A DNA stretch of 64,000 nucleotides from JAVBME01 sp031552765 (GCA_031552765.1 JAVBME010000008.1:62001-126000), one strand, 5' to 3'. Positions 54,504-63,350 are shown, counted from the stretch's first letter. Notes: generated by a model not told the origin, from the letters alone. Numbers and translations are program-made.

Positions 54504-54782
54504 CTAATTTTCCTTATCGTCTGGTAAATCTTTAGCGTTTTCTTTGGCCGTCAACCTGTTGGCGACAGTTTCCGGTTGCACGGAAGAGAGGATTATATGT
54601 CCGCTGTCGGTAATAACTACAGCCCGTGTACGGCGGCCGTAGGTGGCGTCGATGAGCATGCCTCCTTCGCGCGCTTCTTGTATTATGCGTTTTATCGGGG
54701 CAGATTCCGGACTGACTACGGAAATTATCCTGTTCGCAGAAACAATATTGCCAAAACCGATGTTAACCAATTTTATGTCCAT
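54504..54782 (-). CDS. remA: RemA family extracellular matrix regulator (DUF370)
   Basis: RemA in Bacillus is a DNA-binding activator of matrix genes. The protein (92 aa) starts at the ATG at 54782 as MDIKLVNIGFGN, with AAAGGAG 7 nt upstream; the track frame to 54815 overlaps yicC. The motif GRRTRAVVITDSGHIILS is typical. The C-terminal tail (about 15 residues) is charged. Its role outside Bacillus is unclear, but it is usually linked to gmk and yicC. Confidence 0.92.
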   Translation of the reverse strand: MDIKLVNIGFGNIVSANRIISVVSPESAPIKRIIQEAREGGMLIDATYGRRTRAVVITDSGHIILSSVQPETVANRLTAKENAKDLPDDKEN

Positions 54783-54807
54783 ATGCAAACTCCTTTTACA
54801 TTTTTGC

Positions 54808-55704
54808 CTACTCAATGTTTTGGATCTGTTCGCGTATTTTTTCTATCTCACTCTTCATTTCCACTGTTATCTGAGTTATAGTAGAGTCATTTGCTTTAGA
54901 AGCTATGGTATTTACCTCACGGTTGAACTCTTGAATGATGAAGTCCAGTTTGCGGCCAACTGCGCCGGGAAAATCTACGGCGGCGCGAAACTGTTTTATA
55001 TGGCTTTTCAGTCTTACTATTTCTTCGGTGATACTTGTCTTATCGGCAAAAATTGCCACTTCATGCAGTATTTTATCCTGATCAATCGTTTGCTGCACAT
55101 CTTTTAGCAGTTCATTAACCCGTTCAGTTATTTTAACATGAAACTCTTTCACTACTTCCGGCGCTCTATCTTCTACCAGTTGCAGTTGCCGCTCAATAGT
55201 GTTTATACGTACGCAAAGATCATGGTAAATATTTGCTCCTTCAACTTCACGCATTCTCAAGAGATTGTCAATAGCCAAAGCTACAGATGTTGACAGTGCC
55301 TCCCAGTAATCTTCGGCATCGCTGGTAGTCTCTTCAGTGCTAACAACACCGGATGAACGCATGATAAAAAGCAGTTCCTGCCAATCAGGCACTTCCGCCT
55401 TAAGCTCTACCGCAGAAGCTACTTCTTTCAGCGCATTATGATAGGCGACCGCAAGGTCGCGGTCGATTTTGAGCGAGCATTTACCGGTGGAATTGTCCGA
55501 CATGTTTATAAACACATCTACCCGGCCACGGTTGACAGCATTCGCTATTTGCCGCCTCACCCGGTCTTCGAGCGGATTCAATACCCGTGGCAAGCGTATA
55601 GCTATTTCATTATACCTGTGGTTTACCGCTTTCATCTCTATGGTAAAAGACAGCTTTTCATCGGCGTATTCGCCACGCCCAAATCCTGTCATGCTTTTTA
55701 GCAA
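54808..55704 (-). CDS. yicC: YicC/YloC family endoribonuclease
   Basis: YicC-type proteins are endoribonucleases affecting RNA turnover. The 298-aa protein opens with SMTGFGRGE (about residues 4-12) and has the C-terminal KLDFIIQEFNREVNTIASKAND signature. The start is a TTG at 55704, with GAGGTG 5 nt upstream; the ATG four codons later is 17 nt away. It heads the yicC-remA-gmk-rpoZ-coaBC set. Confidence 0.93.
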   Translation of the reverse strand: MLKSMTGFGRGEYADEKLSFTIEMKAVNHRYNEIAIRLPRVLNPLEDRVRRQIANAVNRGRVDVFINMSDNSTGKCSLKIDRDLAVAYHNALKEVASAVELKAEVPDWQELLFIMRSSGVVSTEETTSDAEDYWEALSTSVALAIDNLLRMREVEGANIYHDLCVRINTIERQLQLVEDRAPEVVKEFHVKITERVNELLKDVQQTIDQDKILHEVAIFADKTSITEEIVRLKSHIKQFRAAVDFPGAVGRKLDFIIQEFNREVNTIASKANDSTITQITVEMKSEIEKIREQIQNIE

Positions 55705-55724
55705 TTTAGCACCTCGAAATCATT

Positions 55725-56564
55725 TTATAGTAAAGATCCAAATTTTATATAAAATTTACGCTCATGCTCATTTTGTACGTCTATTGATAAAACAGACGCG
55801 GCGTTTCTATCCAGCTCACGCATGTCAAAATAGAAAAACACTTGCAACCGGTAAAGGTCTGGAACTGTTTTTTCTATTATAACAGGCTCCGGCTTTACTT
55901 CTACCGGCTGCACAGGTTGCTGCGGCTGTTTTTTATCATCGGCATTCTTCTTTGTTTTCTTATCATCTTTTTTGTCTTTTTTACTGTCCGTATCCTTGTT
56001 CTTATCTTCGCTGTTCTTATTACTGTCGCCGGTTACGGCGGGAGTTTGTTTTTGCGTCTCTGTGATCGGCGGCGGCTGAACGACTTCTTTTATGACTTTT
56101 GTTTTTACTACCACCAATTCTTGCATGTTAACGGCATAAGGATGGATAATTTTACCGTTTTGGCTTAAAGCGGCGCTTATATTATCCGCTACATTTTTTT
56201 TGAGGTTTTCGCCGTCACGCACAAATAACACTAAACAAAAAGGCAGTGAATTCTGATAGCCATCCAGCATTATCTGTCCGTCAGACAAGTTGATAGTCTG
56301 GCTGGCCAAAAGGCGTTCGCGCGCATTGACCGCCACTAGATAGTACGGCGTATATGTATACGCGCGCTCGCTAAAATTATCTAAGGCTTTGCTTTTTTCT
56401 TCATATACCATCCATGGCTTGCCAAAGACAGGCAGTTCCTCTTGGTAATGCATGACTCCATATTCTTGTGCATCTTTTATTCTGGCATCATTCATAACAG
56501 CAAACGCTGAAACTTGACTTGTGTAAAATAAAATGAATATTACTGCAAGAATAAATTTCTTCAT
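55725..56564 (-). CDS. Unknown secreted protein with charged Lys/Asp-rich linker
   Basis: I do not recognise this 279-aa protein. Residues 1-20 form a signal peptide (hydrophobic stretch ending in VSAFA). A structured N-terminal domain of about 150 residues follows, then a proline/Lys/Asp/Gln-rich linker (about residues 170-225) and a short C-terminal part with YRLQVFFYFDMRELDR. No cysteine pair or sorting motif is seen. It has AGGAGG and its own -10 upstream, and it lies 20 bp before yicC. It is probably exported to the cell envelope. Confidence 0.75.
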   Translation of the reverse strand: MKKFILAVIFILFYTSQVSAFAVMNDARIKDAQEYGVMHYQEELPVFGKPWMVYEEKSKALDNFSERAYTYTPYYLVAVNARERLLASQTINLSDGQIMLDGYQNSLPFCLVLFVRDGENLKKNVADNISAALSQNGKIIHPYAVNMQELVVVKTKVIKEVVQPPPITETQKQTPAVTGDSNKNSEDKNKDTDSKKDKKDDKKTKKNADDKKQPQQPVQPVEVKPEPVIIEKTVPDLYRLQVFFYFDMRELDRNAASVLSIDVQNEHERKFYIKFGSLL

Positions 56565-56601
56565 AAAAAACTACCTCCTGTGCAATAAAGAGAGATACGC
56601 C

Positions 56602-56607
56602 ATTATA
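56602..56607 (-). promoter_or_regulatory. Candidate -10 of the unknown secreted-protein gene
   Basis: TATAAT lies 38 bp upstream of the ATG on the minus strand; no good -35 is seen. The gap 56565-56675 holds nothing else recognisable. Confidence 0.4.
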
Positions 56608-56675
56608 TGCAATAAATCCTGCTAAAAAACACATTTAAATATGATTAGTTTATTTATTAAAGCAAAAATCCTCTT

Positions 56676-57509
56676 TTAAAGCAGTAATTCACCGGTAAAA
56701 ACTTTTATTGCCGGCCCGGTCATATATACATGCCCGTTTTCTTCAGACCATTCTATAAACAGGCTGCCGCCGTCAAGCACTACTTCTGCCTTGCGCCCGG
56801 TTTTACCCAAGAGCGCACCGGCCACGACGGTTGCGCACGATCCTGTACCGCAAGCTAAGGTTATGCCGGCGCCACGTTCCCAGACGCGCATGCGTACTGT
56901 TTTCTTGTCGATGATTTCCACAAACTCGATATTAGCTTTTGCCGGAAAGATGTCATGTTTTTCCAGTAATGGACCCACCTTGGCAATATCTATTGCCGCC
57001 AGTTTGTCCACGAAAATGACAAAGTGCGGGTTACCCATAGACACGCCCTGACCAAAAAATTCCTGCTCTGCTACCACTATTTTGGCCTGACTGTTTTCCG
57101 TAGCCGCTCCCGCCATCGGGATAAGCTCTCTTTTTAGCTTGGGCTCTCCCATATCTACGCATATGTTTGTTATTTCCCCGTTTTCGATTATAAGCCGGGG
57201 TTGCATTATACCGGCCAGTGTTTCTACCTTCATTTCGGTTTTATTTACCCGGCCGCTTTCATACATGTGTTTGGCCGCGCAACGGATAAGATTGCCGCAC
57301 ATCTCCGCCTCGCTGCCGTCGGAGTTTATCAGGCGCATACGAAAATCCGCCTTGTCCGTCGTTTCCAGAAGGCAAAGCCCGTCGGCTCCCACACCAAAAT
57401 TGCGGTCACAGATTTTCCGGGCAAAACCGGCTATATCTTCGCACTGAAAATCCATATCATCGGGTATGATAAAATCATTACCCAGACCTTGCCATTTACT
57501 AAACCTCAT
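56676..57509 (-). CDS. dapF: Diaminopimelate epimerase
   Basis: DapF converts LL- to meso-diaminopimelate for peptidoglycan and lysine. The two catalytic cysteines are in MCGNLIRC and ACGTGSCA. The ATG at 57509 gives MRFSKWQGLGNDFI (277 aa) and has GAGGTG 5 nt upstream; a frame extension to 57527 is rejected. It is divergent to rqcH. Confidence 0.96.
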   Translation of the reverse strand: MRFSKWQGLGNDFIIPDDMDFQCEDIAGFARKICDRNFGVGADGLCLLETTDKADFRMRLINSDGSEAEMCGNLIRCAAKHMYESGRVNKTEMKVETLAGIMQPRLIIENGEITNICVDMGEPKLKRELIPMAGAATENSQAKIVVAEQEFFGQGVSMGNPHFVIFVDKLAAIDIAKVGPLLEKHDIFPAKANIEFVEIIDKKTVRMRVWERGAGITLACGTGSCATVVAGALLGKTGRKAEVVLDGGSLFIEWSEENGHVYMTGPAIKVFTGELLL

Positions 57510-57608
57510 AACAACACCTCGCAACATTATGAATAAATATAGAAATAAAATTCAAAGATTGGCAGGATATATTTTATCATGGAACAAGCTATTTAACAAG
57601 TTCTATCA

Positions 57609-57637
57609 TTGACCGGCAGCTATATATGGCATATACT
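57609..57637 (+). promoter_or_regulatory. Promoter of rqcH
   Basis: TTGACC (57609-57614) and TATACT (57632-57637) are spaced 17 bp apart. This places the transcription start before the ATG at 57672 and excludes the longer frame that begins at 57609. Confidence 0.75.
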
Positions 57638-57671
57638 TAAACAAAATCTTCATTGGGGGAGCACTACAGCT

Positions 57672-59396
57672 ATGAATCTTGAGGGCATTGCCATATCGCT
57701 GCAAAAAGATTTTCTCTGCGAAAAACTGCCAGGCGCGCGTATAGATAAAATATATCAGCCGGAACGCCTTTCGCTGTTTTTCCAGTTAAGGAATAATAAC
57801 TCCAATATGTTTTTTTATGCAACTTGCGGAAACTCGCCACACATTCGCATAACAGATAAAACACCGGAAAATCCGGAAAATCCCCCCTCTTTTTGCATGT
57901 TGCTCAGGAAACATTTGGAAAATGGCCGGATAATGCAAATAGCCCAGCATAAACTGGACCGGATAATTATTATGGATATAGATACATTGGGCAAGGGTAA
58001 AAATATAGTAACAAAACAACTGGTTTTTGAGTTGACAGGAAAAAGCAGTAACATAATTTTTTTGCAGGACAATATTATCATTGATTGTTTAAAACATATC
58101 GGACCGTCGGTCAGCCGTTTCAGGCAATTGCTGCCCGGCCGCGAATACATGCCGCCGCCGCAAAAAGAAGGTTTTAATATATTGTCGGCTCAGGCGCTAG
58201 AGATAGTCCACGCTTTGCCTGCAAGCGCTAAATCACTCAGTAAAAGTTTGATAGAACAGACATTGGGCATCGGTCCGCTCACCGCAAACGAGATCGCCTG
58301 GCGCGCCGGCCTCCCACCCGACCTGCCGGCCGCTAATCTTGATGCAAAAGACAGCGTAGCTTTATGTGAGGCGATAGAAAGCATAGTACTGCCGATAAAA
58401 AATAATGCCGCCCGCTCTTTCGTTGCTGTAGATAATGAAGGCGGCCTCCTTGCGGTAGCTCCTTTCGCGCCTCAGCATTTGCCGTCAGGACAAGTAAAAG
58501 AATTTGCCACAATGAATGCGGCAATCTCCTTTGCCATTAAGTTGCAACCGGCGAAAAGCCCTCTAAATGTCACCCTGTCTAAACAGGTTCGGAGCGAAAT
58601 AACGCGCCTCGAAAAGAAAATGGATATCCTTAGCGAAGAAACAGTTGCGGCCCAGAATGCGGACAGGTTAAAAGAAACGGCCGATAATATAATGTCCCAG
58701 CTCTATGCCATAAAAAAAGGGGAAGAGCTTTGCCTTGTCACAGATATTTTTACCGGCGAACAGATAGAAATCAAACTGGATCCCTTGCTTACTCCGGTAG
58801 AAAATGCCCAGCGTTACTACAAACTATATAATAAGGCCAAACGCGCTGTCAGCCAATTGCAGCAGCAAACGCGCGAAAGCTCTGAATTGCTGGATTACCT
58901 TATGGGGGTAGAGTTTTCTTTAGAAGAAGCAAAAACGTCCGGCGAGGTTTTGGAAATAAAAAATGAACTTCTTGCCGCCGGTATACTACAGGAAAAAACT
59001 TACCGCCCGCTTCGTACGCAAATAAGCCAACCCTGGAAAATAACTCTGGCGTCAGGGGCTATCATATATGTAGGAAAAAACAACCGGCAAAATGACCAAC
59101 TGACCTTTAAAACAGCAAAAGCAGGCGATCTGTGGCTGCATGCCAAAAACATCCCGGGCTCTCATGTAATATTGCAAAACAGCAGCCCGGACAACCAGGA
59201 AGGCCTCTTTACCGCCGCGCTTTTGGCGGCTTGGTTTAGTAAGGCACGCAGATCTTCCAACATACCGGTCGATTACACATTTAAAAAACATGTCAAAAAA
59301 CCGGCCGGCGCCCGGCCAGGCTTCGTCATTTACGAACAGCAGAAAACCATCCAAGTAACTACTGATGAAGAAAAAATCAAACACATACTCCAATGA
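57672..59396 (+). CDS. rqcH: Rqc2 homologue RqcH (NFACT family)
   Basis: RqcH binds stalled 50S-peptidyl-tRNA and adds C-terminal alanine tails in ribosome quality control. The 574-aa protein has the NFACT-N domain from the start (MNLEGIAISLQ...PGARIDKIYQPE), a central coiled coil (about 320-430) and the C-terminal NFACT-R domain (GDLWLHAKNIPGSHVIL). Old annotation as fibronectin-binding protein is common. GGGGGAG lies 10 nt before the ATG. Confidence 0.94.
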   Translation: MNLEGIAISLQKDFLCEKLPGARIDKIYQPERLSLFFQLRNNNSNMFFYATCGNSPHIRITDKTPENPENPPSFCMLLRKHLENGRIMQIAQHKLDRIIIMDIDTLGKGKNIVTKQLVFELTGKSSNIIFLQDNIIIDCLKHIGPSVSRFRQLLPGREYMPPPQKEGFNILSAQALEIVHALPASAKSLSKSLIEQTLGIGPLTANEIAWRAGLPPDLPAANLDAKDSVALCEAIESIVLPIKNNAARSFVAVDNEGGLLAVAPFAPQHLPSGQVKEFATMNAAISFAIKLQPAKSPLNVTLSKQVRSEITRLEKKMDILSEETVAAQNADRLKETADNIMSQLYAIKKGEELCLVTDIFTGEQIEIKLDPLLTPVENAQRYYKLYNKAKRAVSQLQQQTRESSELLDYLMGVEFSLEEAKTSGEVLEIKNELLAAGILQEKTYRPLRTQISQPWKITLASGAIIYVGKNNRQNDQLTFKTAKAGDLWLHAKNIPGSHVILQNSSPDNQEGLFTAALLAAWFSKARRSSNIPVDYTFKKHVKKPAGARPGFVIYEQQKTIQVTTDEEKIKHILQ

Positions 59397-59400
59397 TGAA

Positions 59401-59446
59401 AAACAGCAGGCAGCTTGAAAGATGGAAAGCTGCCCGCTGTTTTTTA
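59401..59446. terminator. Bidirectional terminator between rqcH and the PAP2 gene
   Basis: AAACAGC-GGCAGCTT pairs with AAGCTGCC-GCTGTTT, with one mismatch and a 9-base loop, followed by a T run on the plus strand. It separates convergent genes; the PAP2 stop lies at its edge. Confidence 0.85.
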
Positions 59447-60181
59447 ATGTCCCAGTAAATGTTTTTTATTCATATTTATTCGCAGCTTAGCAAGCACATC
59501 TGGCTGCTCCACCAGCCTGTTTATCAATAGCAATATTGACCAGGCCAGCGCGGTGACAAAAAGCGTGTGACTTAAAAAATGCTCGCCTCTTAACATTTGG
59601 TAGATGCCCATATACCAGCCTAACCCCAAGGCTAACGCCCGCGCTATACGGCGCTTTTTTTCTTCGGCAAAACAAAAATACAATACCATCAAGGCCAGCC
59701 CCCCGCTGGCATGGCCGGCGGGAAAACCGGCGCCGCGCGAAATCTGCACAAAATTTGCCGGGTATTTTCTTAGCGCTGGCGCGTAAGGATTGGCGCCATT
59801 ATAACGCTGTATCTGGTAAGGGCAATATACATTGGTGATATCTTTCAATATACCGACACAAGAAGGAATGAGCGCTAAGGCCAGAAAAATCTTAAGGAAA
59901 TTTTTCCGCCATTGCAGGAAGGCTCCTGTTTTCCGTGAATATATGTATGCGCCAATATTCAGTGCAGCAAATATGATCAAAAATGTTTTTGGCAGTGTGT
60001 ACAGCAAAAAACCCCATTGTTCGTGAAAAACCTTACTGATAAACCATTGCCCGGTCTGGCGGTTGAAGAACAAATCCTGTAACCAAAGGTCAAAAGGGGT
60101 AAAACTTTCGAAAAACAAAATTATCACCATAGCAAACATTGGAAAGGAAAGTTTTTTTAGAAATGATCTCTTCTCTTTCAT
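59444..60181 (-). CDS. PAP2-family membrane phosphatase (COG3907-like)
   Basis: The integral membrane protein has several hydrophobic segments and PAP2 motifs in the variant form of the COG3907 group: KDITNVYCPY (Cys in place of the usual Arg of KX6RP), FPAGHASGG (catalytic His) and RGEHFLSHTLF. Related enzymes act on lipid phosphates such as undecaprenyl diphosphate or lipid A. The start at 60181 (245 aa) is 11 nt from AGGAG, whereas the frame start at 60190 is only 2 nt away. Substrate unknown. Confidence 0.85.
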   Translation of the reverse strand: MKEKRSFLKKLSFPMFAMVIILFFESFTPFDLWLQDLFFNRQTGQWFISKVFHEQWGFLLYTLPKTFLIIFAALNIGAYIYSRKTGAFLQWRKNFLKIFLALALIPSCVGILKDITNVYCPYQIQRYNGANPYAPALRKYPANFVQISRGAGFPAGHASGGLALMVLYFCFAEEKKRRIARALALGLGWYMGIYQMLRGEHFLSHTLFVTALAWSILLLINRLVEQPDVLAKLRINMNKKHLLGH

Positions 60182-60255
60182 AATAATCATCTCTCCTAAA
60201 AATTTTATATTTAGGAGAGATGATACAGGACATGATTGAAATTTTCATGAAAATC

Positions 60256-61197
60256 TTACAAAGTTATATCTGCAGCACCTGTCAGGGTCTGCTTAGCCTG
60301 GCTGATTATCCTCTCAATAACTTCTTTGCAGGGTTTTATATCTTTTAAAACATAGAGGCTCTGTCCTACCTGTACGGCGCCGTTTTCCACATCGCCGTCT
60401 ACCGAACCTTTGCGGTTGGTACCGGCCGCCATTTGGTTGAGTTCATCCTGCGGCGCTCCGCTGACTTCTTTAGCCATGAAACGCTCAGTAAAAGCGTTGC
60501 GTAGGCTGCGCACGCCATAGTTGCGCGAATAGCCGGTCACTACCGAGTCGGTATCTACGGCTTCCACTATTTTCTGTTTGAAATCCGGATGAGCCGGGCA
60601 CTCGTCGGTGAGCAGGAACCTTGAACCCATCTGTACGCCTGATGCTCCCATCAAAAGAGCCGCCGCCATGGCCCGACCGTCGGATATGCCGCCTGCTACT
60701 AGTACCGGCAAATTGACCAATGGTATGACATTGCTCATCAAGGCCATTGAGGTAAGGGTGCCAATATGGCCGCCGCCTTCCATACCTTCGATGACTATCG
60801 CGTCCGCGCCTTTTTCTTCCACTCTTTTTGCCAGTTTTACACTGGGCACTACAGGAATTATTTTGACGCCGCTCTTTTTAAGCTGCTCAAAAAATGGCAC
60901 CGGATTGCCCGCGCCGATAGTCATAAAGGCGACTTTTTCTTCACAGGCTACATCGACTATTTTTTCCACCTGCGGCGTCATGAGGGTGATATTTATGCCA
61001 AAGGGTTTGTCGGTAAGTTTTTTTGCTTTTTGTATTTCTTCACGCGACCATTCCACCGTGCGCCCGCCTGTGCCAATTATGCCGGCGCCGCCGGCGTTGG
61101 AGACTGCCGCCGCCAATACGGCGTCTGATGCCCAAGCCATGCCCCCCTGTATTATCGGATATTTTATGCCTAATAACTGCGTCAAACGGTTTTGCAT
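60256..61197 (-). CDS. fabK: Enoyl-ACP reductase II (FabK) / nitronate monooxygenase family
   Basis: The FMN-dependent TIM barrel reduces trans-2-enoyl-ACP in fatty acid synthesis. The protein (313 aa from the ATG at 61197, behind AAGGAGAGG) has PIIQGGMAW, GMEGGGHIG (catalytic His) and VAGGISDGRAMAAALLMGA. It is closer to FabK than to 2-nitropropane dioxygenase by the N-terminal NRLTQLLGIKYPIIQGGM. It is not beside other fab genes. The open frame upstream to 61293 covers the promoter. Confidence 0.88.
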   Translation of the reverse strand: MQNRLTQLLGIKYPIIQGGMAWASDAVLAAAVSNAGGAGIIGTGGRTVEWSREEIQKAKKLTDKPFGINITLMTPQVEKIVDVACEEKVAFMTIGAGNPVPFFEQLKKSGVKIIPVVPSVKLAKRVEEKGADAIVIEGMEGGGHIGTLTSMALMSNVIPLVNLPVLVAGGISDGRAMAAALLMGASGVQMGSRFLLTDECPAHPDFKQKIVEAVDTDSVVTGYSRNYGVRSLRNAFTERFMAKEVSGAPQDELNQMAAGTNRKGSVDGDVENGAVQVGQSLYVLKDIKPCKEVIERIISQAKQTLTGAADITL

Positions 61198-61263
61198 TTC
61201 ATTCCTCTCCTTTTGAGCATAATTGTAAAAATACACTGTTGTTTTCAGTGATACCGTATACAT

Positions 61264-61293
61264 AGTATCGCAGAAAACTCTTGTAACTGTCAA
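61264..61293 (-). promoter_or_regulatory. Promoter of fabK
   Basis: A perfect TTGACA (61288-61293) and GATACT (61264-61269) are spaced 18 bp apart on the minus strand, about 65 bp before the ATG. No FapR-like palindrome is obvious. Confidence 0.7.
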
Positions 61294-61336
61294 ATATAAG
61301 AATTTTTTTCCGCTACTTTTCTTTTTAATACATTAT

Positions 61337-61344
61337 GTTATAAT
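61337..61344 (+). promoter_or_regulatory. Promoter of the SBP-GTPase-ABC operon
   Basis: TGTTATAAT (from 61336) is an extended -10 (TATAAT 61339-61344). No good -35 is present, as is normal for extended -10 promoters. It lies about 55 bp before the first gene. Confidence 0.55.
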
Positions 61345-61397
61345 AGTTATCGTCAACTAACACTGTTTCCGTTATATAACTTTTGAGGTGATATATT

Positions 61398-62651
61398 TTG
61401 CGCTCCCAACTGGATATCAATAACACTATTTTTGACATTACAGAAAAACATCCTGAAACCGTCGATTTTTTCGTCGCCAACGGTTTCCCCCAGTTTTCCG
61501 ACAATCAAATGAGAAGTTTATTAGGTAAAGCAGTAACTTTGCGGGAAGCATTATTAAGCAAAAGAATCAATCATGAGGTTTTTTTACAAAAACTTGATGA
61601 TATCATCACGCAAAACAGCATTGCTATTGAGCTGGGCCTGACCGAGGCCAAACGGGAAAACGGCGGCGCTATCCGTATTGAGGGCGTGTTGCCCTGCCCT
61701 ATCCGCATACCGTTTTTGGAAAAGTTCAGCCGCTGGCTGGAGGAAAATGAAAATAAACTGGGATTTACGGCCGACTTTGATTTGCGTCCGGCCAGCATGG
61801 GCGTTTCCTGGATAAAGGAGCGCATAATTGCCAATAAAGAAAACGCTGAAGAAAAGCTGACCGATATATTTATGTCGGCCGGCTTTGAATTGTTTTTTGA
61901 GAACAATCTGATTAAAAAATATAAAGACAGGGGCATTTTTGAAAATATTACAGGTGTTGCTAAATTGAATACCGATTTTGACAATCAGCATATCGATTTA
62001 AAAGACCCGGACAATCATTACGCGGTCATCGGCGTAGTGCCGGCAATTTTTATAGTTAATAAGACCCTCCTTAGCAACCGCCCCCTTCCTGCGACATGGG
62101 AAGACCTGCTGCGGCCGGAGTTTGCCGACTGTGTATCTTTGCCGCTGGAAGACCTCGACATGTTTGACGCCATATTATTAAATATCTATAAAAAATACGG
62201 TGCAGACGGCGTAGCTAAGCTGGGTAAAGCTATGCTCAAAAGCATGCACCCGGCAGCCATGCTCAAATCTTACCTGGCTGGCGACGCGAAAAGCGTACCG
62301 GTAGTTTCCGTGCTGCCTTATTTTTTCGCCAAAACAATGCCGCCAGGCAGTCCGTTTGTCACAGTCTGGCCTAAAGACGGAGCGATAATCAGCCCCATAT
62401 ATTTGATAACGAAAAAATCCAGCCAACACCTGACCAAACCCTTTGTTGATTTTCTTTTTTCCAAGGAGATCGGCGATGTTTTCTCCGTGCAGGGCTTTTT
62501 CCCCTCCACCCATCCGCAAGTGGACAACGGTTTTGGTGAAGGGCAGAACTTCATGTGGCTGGGCTGGGACTACATAAAAGAAAACGATATCGGCAGGCTT
62601 ATTGCCCAAACAAAACATATCTTCTACAAAGAAATGGAGGAAAAAAAATAG
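61398..62651 (+). CDS. Leaderless substrate-binding-like protein with DUF1858-like N-terminus
   Basis: The 417-aa protein starts with TTG, with GAGGTG 7 nt upstream. Residues 1-75 look like a DUF1858/ScdA_N-type helical domain (DITEKHPETVDFFVANGF, then TLREALLSK). From about residue 92 on it resembles a type 2 periplasmic binding protein of the iron/extracellular solute-binding kind (GVLPCPIRIPFLEKFSRW; PATWEDLLRPEFADCVSLP; SPIYLITKKSS). There is no signal peptide, lipobox or membrane helix, so it is cytosolic. It is followed after one base by the GTPase gene. The ligand is unknown. Confidence 0.8.
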   Translation: MRSQLDINNTIFDITEKHPETVDFFVANGFPQFSDNQMRSLLGKAVTLREALLSKRINHEVFLQKLDDIITQNSIAIELGLTEAKRENGGAIRIEGVLPCPIRIPFLEKFSRWLEENENKLGFTADFDLRPASMGVSWIKERIIANKENAEEKLTDIFMSAGFELFFENNLIKKYKDRGIFENITGVAKLNTDFDNQHIDLKDPDNHYAVIGVVPAIFIVNKTLLSNRPLPATWEDLLRPEFADCVSLPLEDLDMFDAILLNIYKKYGADGVAKLGKAMLKSMHPAAMLKSYLAGDAKSVPVVSVLPYFFAKTMPPGSPFVTVWPKDGAIISPIYLITKKSSQHLTKPFVDFLFSKEIGDVFSVQGFFPSTHPQVDNGFGEGQNFMWLGWDYIKENDIGRLIAQTKHIFYKEMEEKK

Positions 62652-62652
62652 C

Positions 62653-63348
62653 ATGGATCTGGCGATTTTTTCCGGCCCTCCATCTTCCGGCAAGACCTCC
62701 GTCATTTTAAAAGTGATAGATGCTTTGCAAAAGAGAAATGTTTGCGCCGGCGTCGTAAAATTTGACTGCCTGTACACCGATGACGACCTTTCGTATAAAA
62801 AAGCCGGCATACCTGTGAAAAAAGGACTGTCCGGCGCATTATGCCCCGACCATTTTTTTGCCGCCAATATCGAAGAAGTTGTCGCTTGGGGAAAAAATTT
62901 ATCTTTAGACCTTCTTGTTACCGAATCGGCCGGGTTGTGCAACCGCTGTTCTCCTTATTTGAAAGAAACAACAGCCGTCTGCGTCATCGATAACCTGTCC
63001 GGCATAAATACGCCGAAAAAAATTGGCCCGATGCTCAAAGCCGCCGATATTGCGGTAATAACCAAGGGTGATATCGTATCCCAGGCGGAGCGTGAAGTTT
63101 TTGCCACCAGGGTCATGTCGGTAAACCCCAAAGCCAGGGTCATGCATGTGAATGGTTTGACCGGACAGGGCGCTTTTGAGTTGAGCAAGCATATTTTTGA
63201 AAGCAAAAAAGACATCTCTTCTGTAGAAAATATGCAGCTGAGGTTTTCCATGCCGGCCGCGCTCTGCTCTTACTGCCTGGGCGAAACGCGTATCGGCGAA
63301 AGTTACCAACTGGGCAATATCAAAAAAATAGATTTGGCAGGCGGCTGA
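62653..63348 (+). CDS. HypB/UreG-like SIMIBI GTPase with cysteine pairs
   Basis: The 231-aa protein starts at the ATG at 62653, behind GGAGG at the end of the previous gene; a frame extension to 62602 overlaps that gene. It has a P-loop GPPSSGKT (residues 8-15), VVKFDCLYTDDD (about 34-45), CPDH (Cys64 to His67), TESAGLCNRC (90-99) and TKGD (137-140) as the guanine-specificity motif. This order resembles HypB and UreG metallochaperones. Additional Cys205 and Cys208 form a C-terminal CxxC. It probably delivers or activates something using GTP, but the client is unknown. Confidence 0.82.
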   Translation: MDLAIFSGPPSSGKTSVILKVIDALQKRNVCAGVVKFDCLYTDDDLSYKKAGIPVKKGLSGALCPDHFFAANIEEVVAWGKNLSLDLLVTESAGLCNRCSPYLKETTAVCVIDNLSGINTPKKIGPMLKAADIAVITKGDIVSQAEREVFATRVMSVNPKARVMHVNGLTGQGAFELSKHIFESKKDISSVENMQLRFSMPAALCSYCLGETRIGESYQLGNIKKIDLAGG

Positions 63349-63350
63349 CT

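Noticed and set aside
57609..57671. N-terminal extension of rqcH starting at TTG 57609
   Set aside because: The TTG is the first part of the -35 box TTGACC; a ribosome site precedes the ATG at 57672 instead.
62178..62942. 254-aa minus-strand frame over the SBP/GTPase junction
   Set aside because: It is antisense to two well-supported genes, lacks a ribosome site, and has the Arg/His/Phe-rich composition of a shadow frame.
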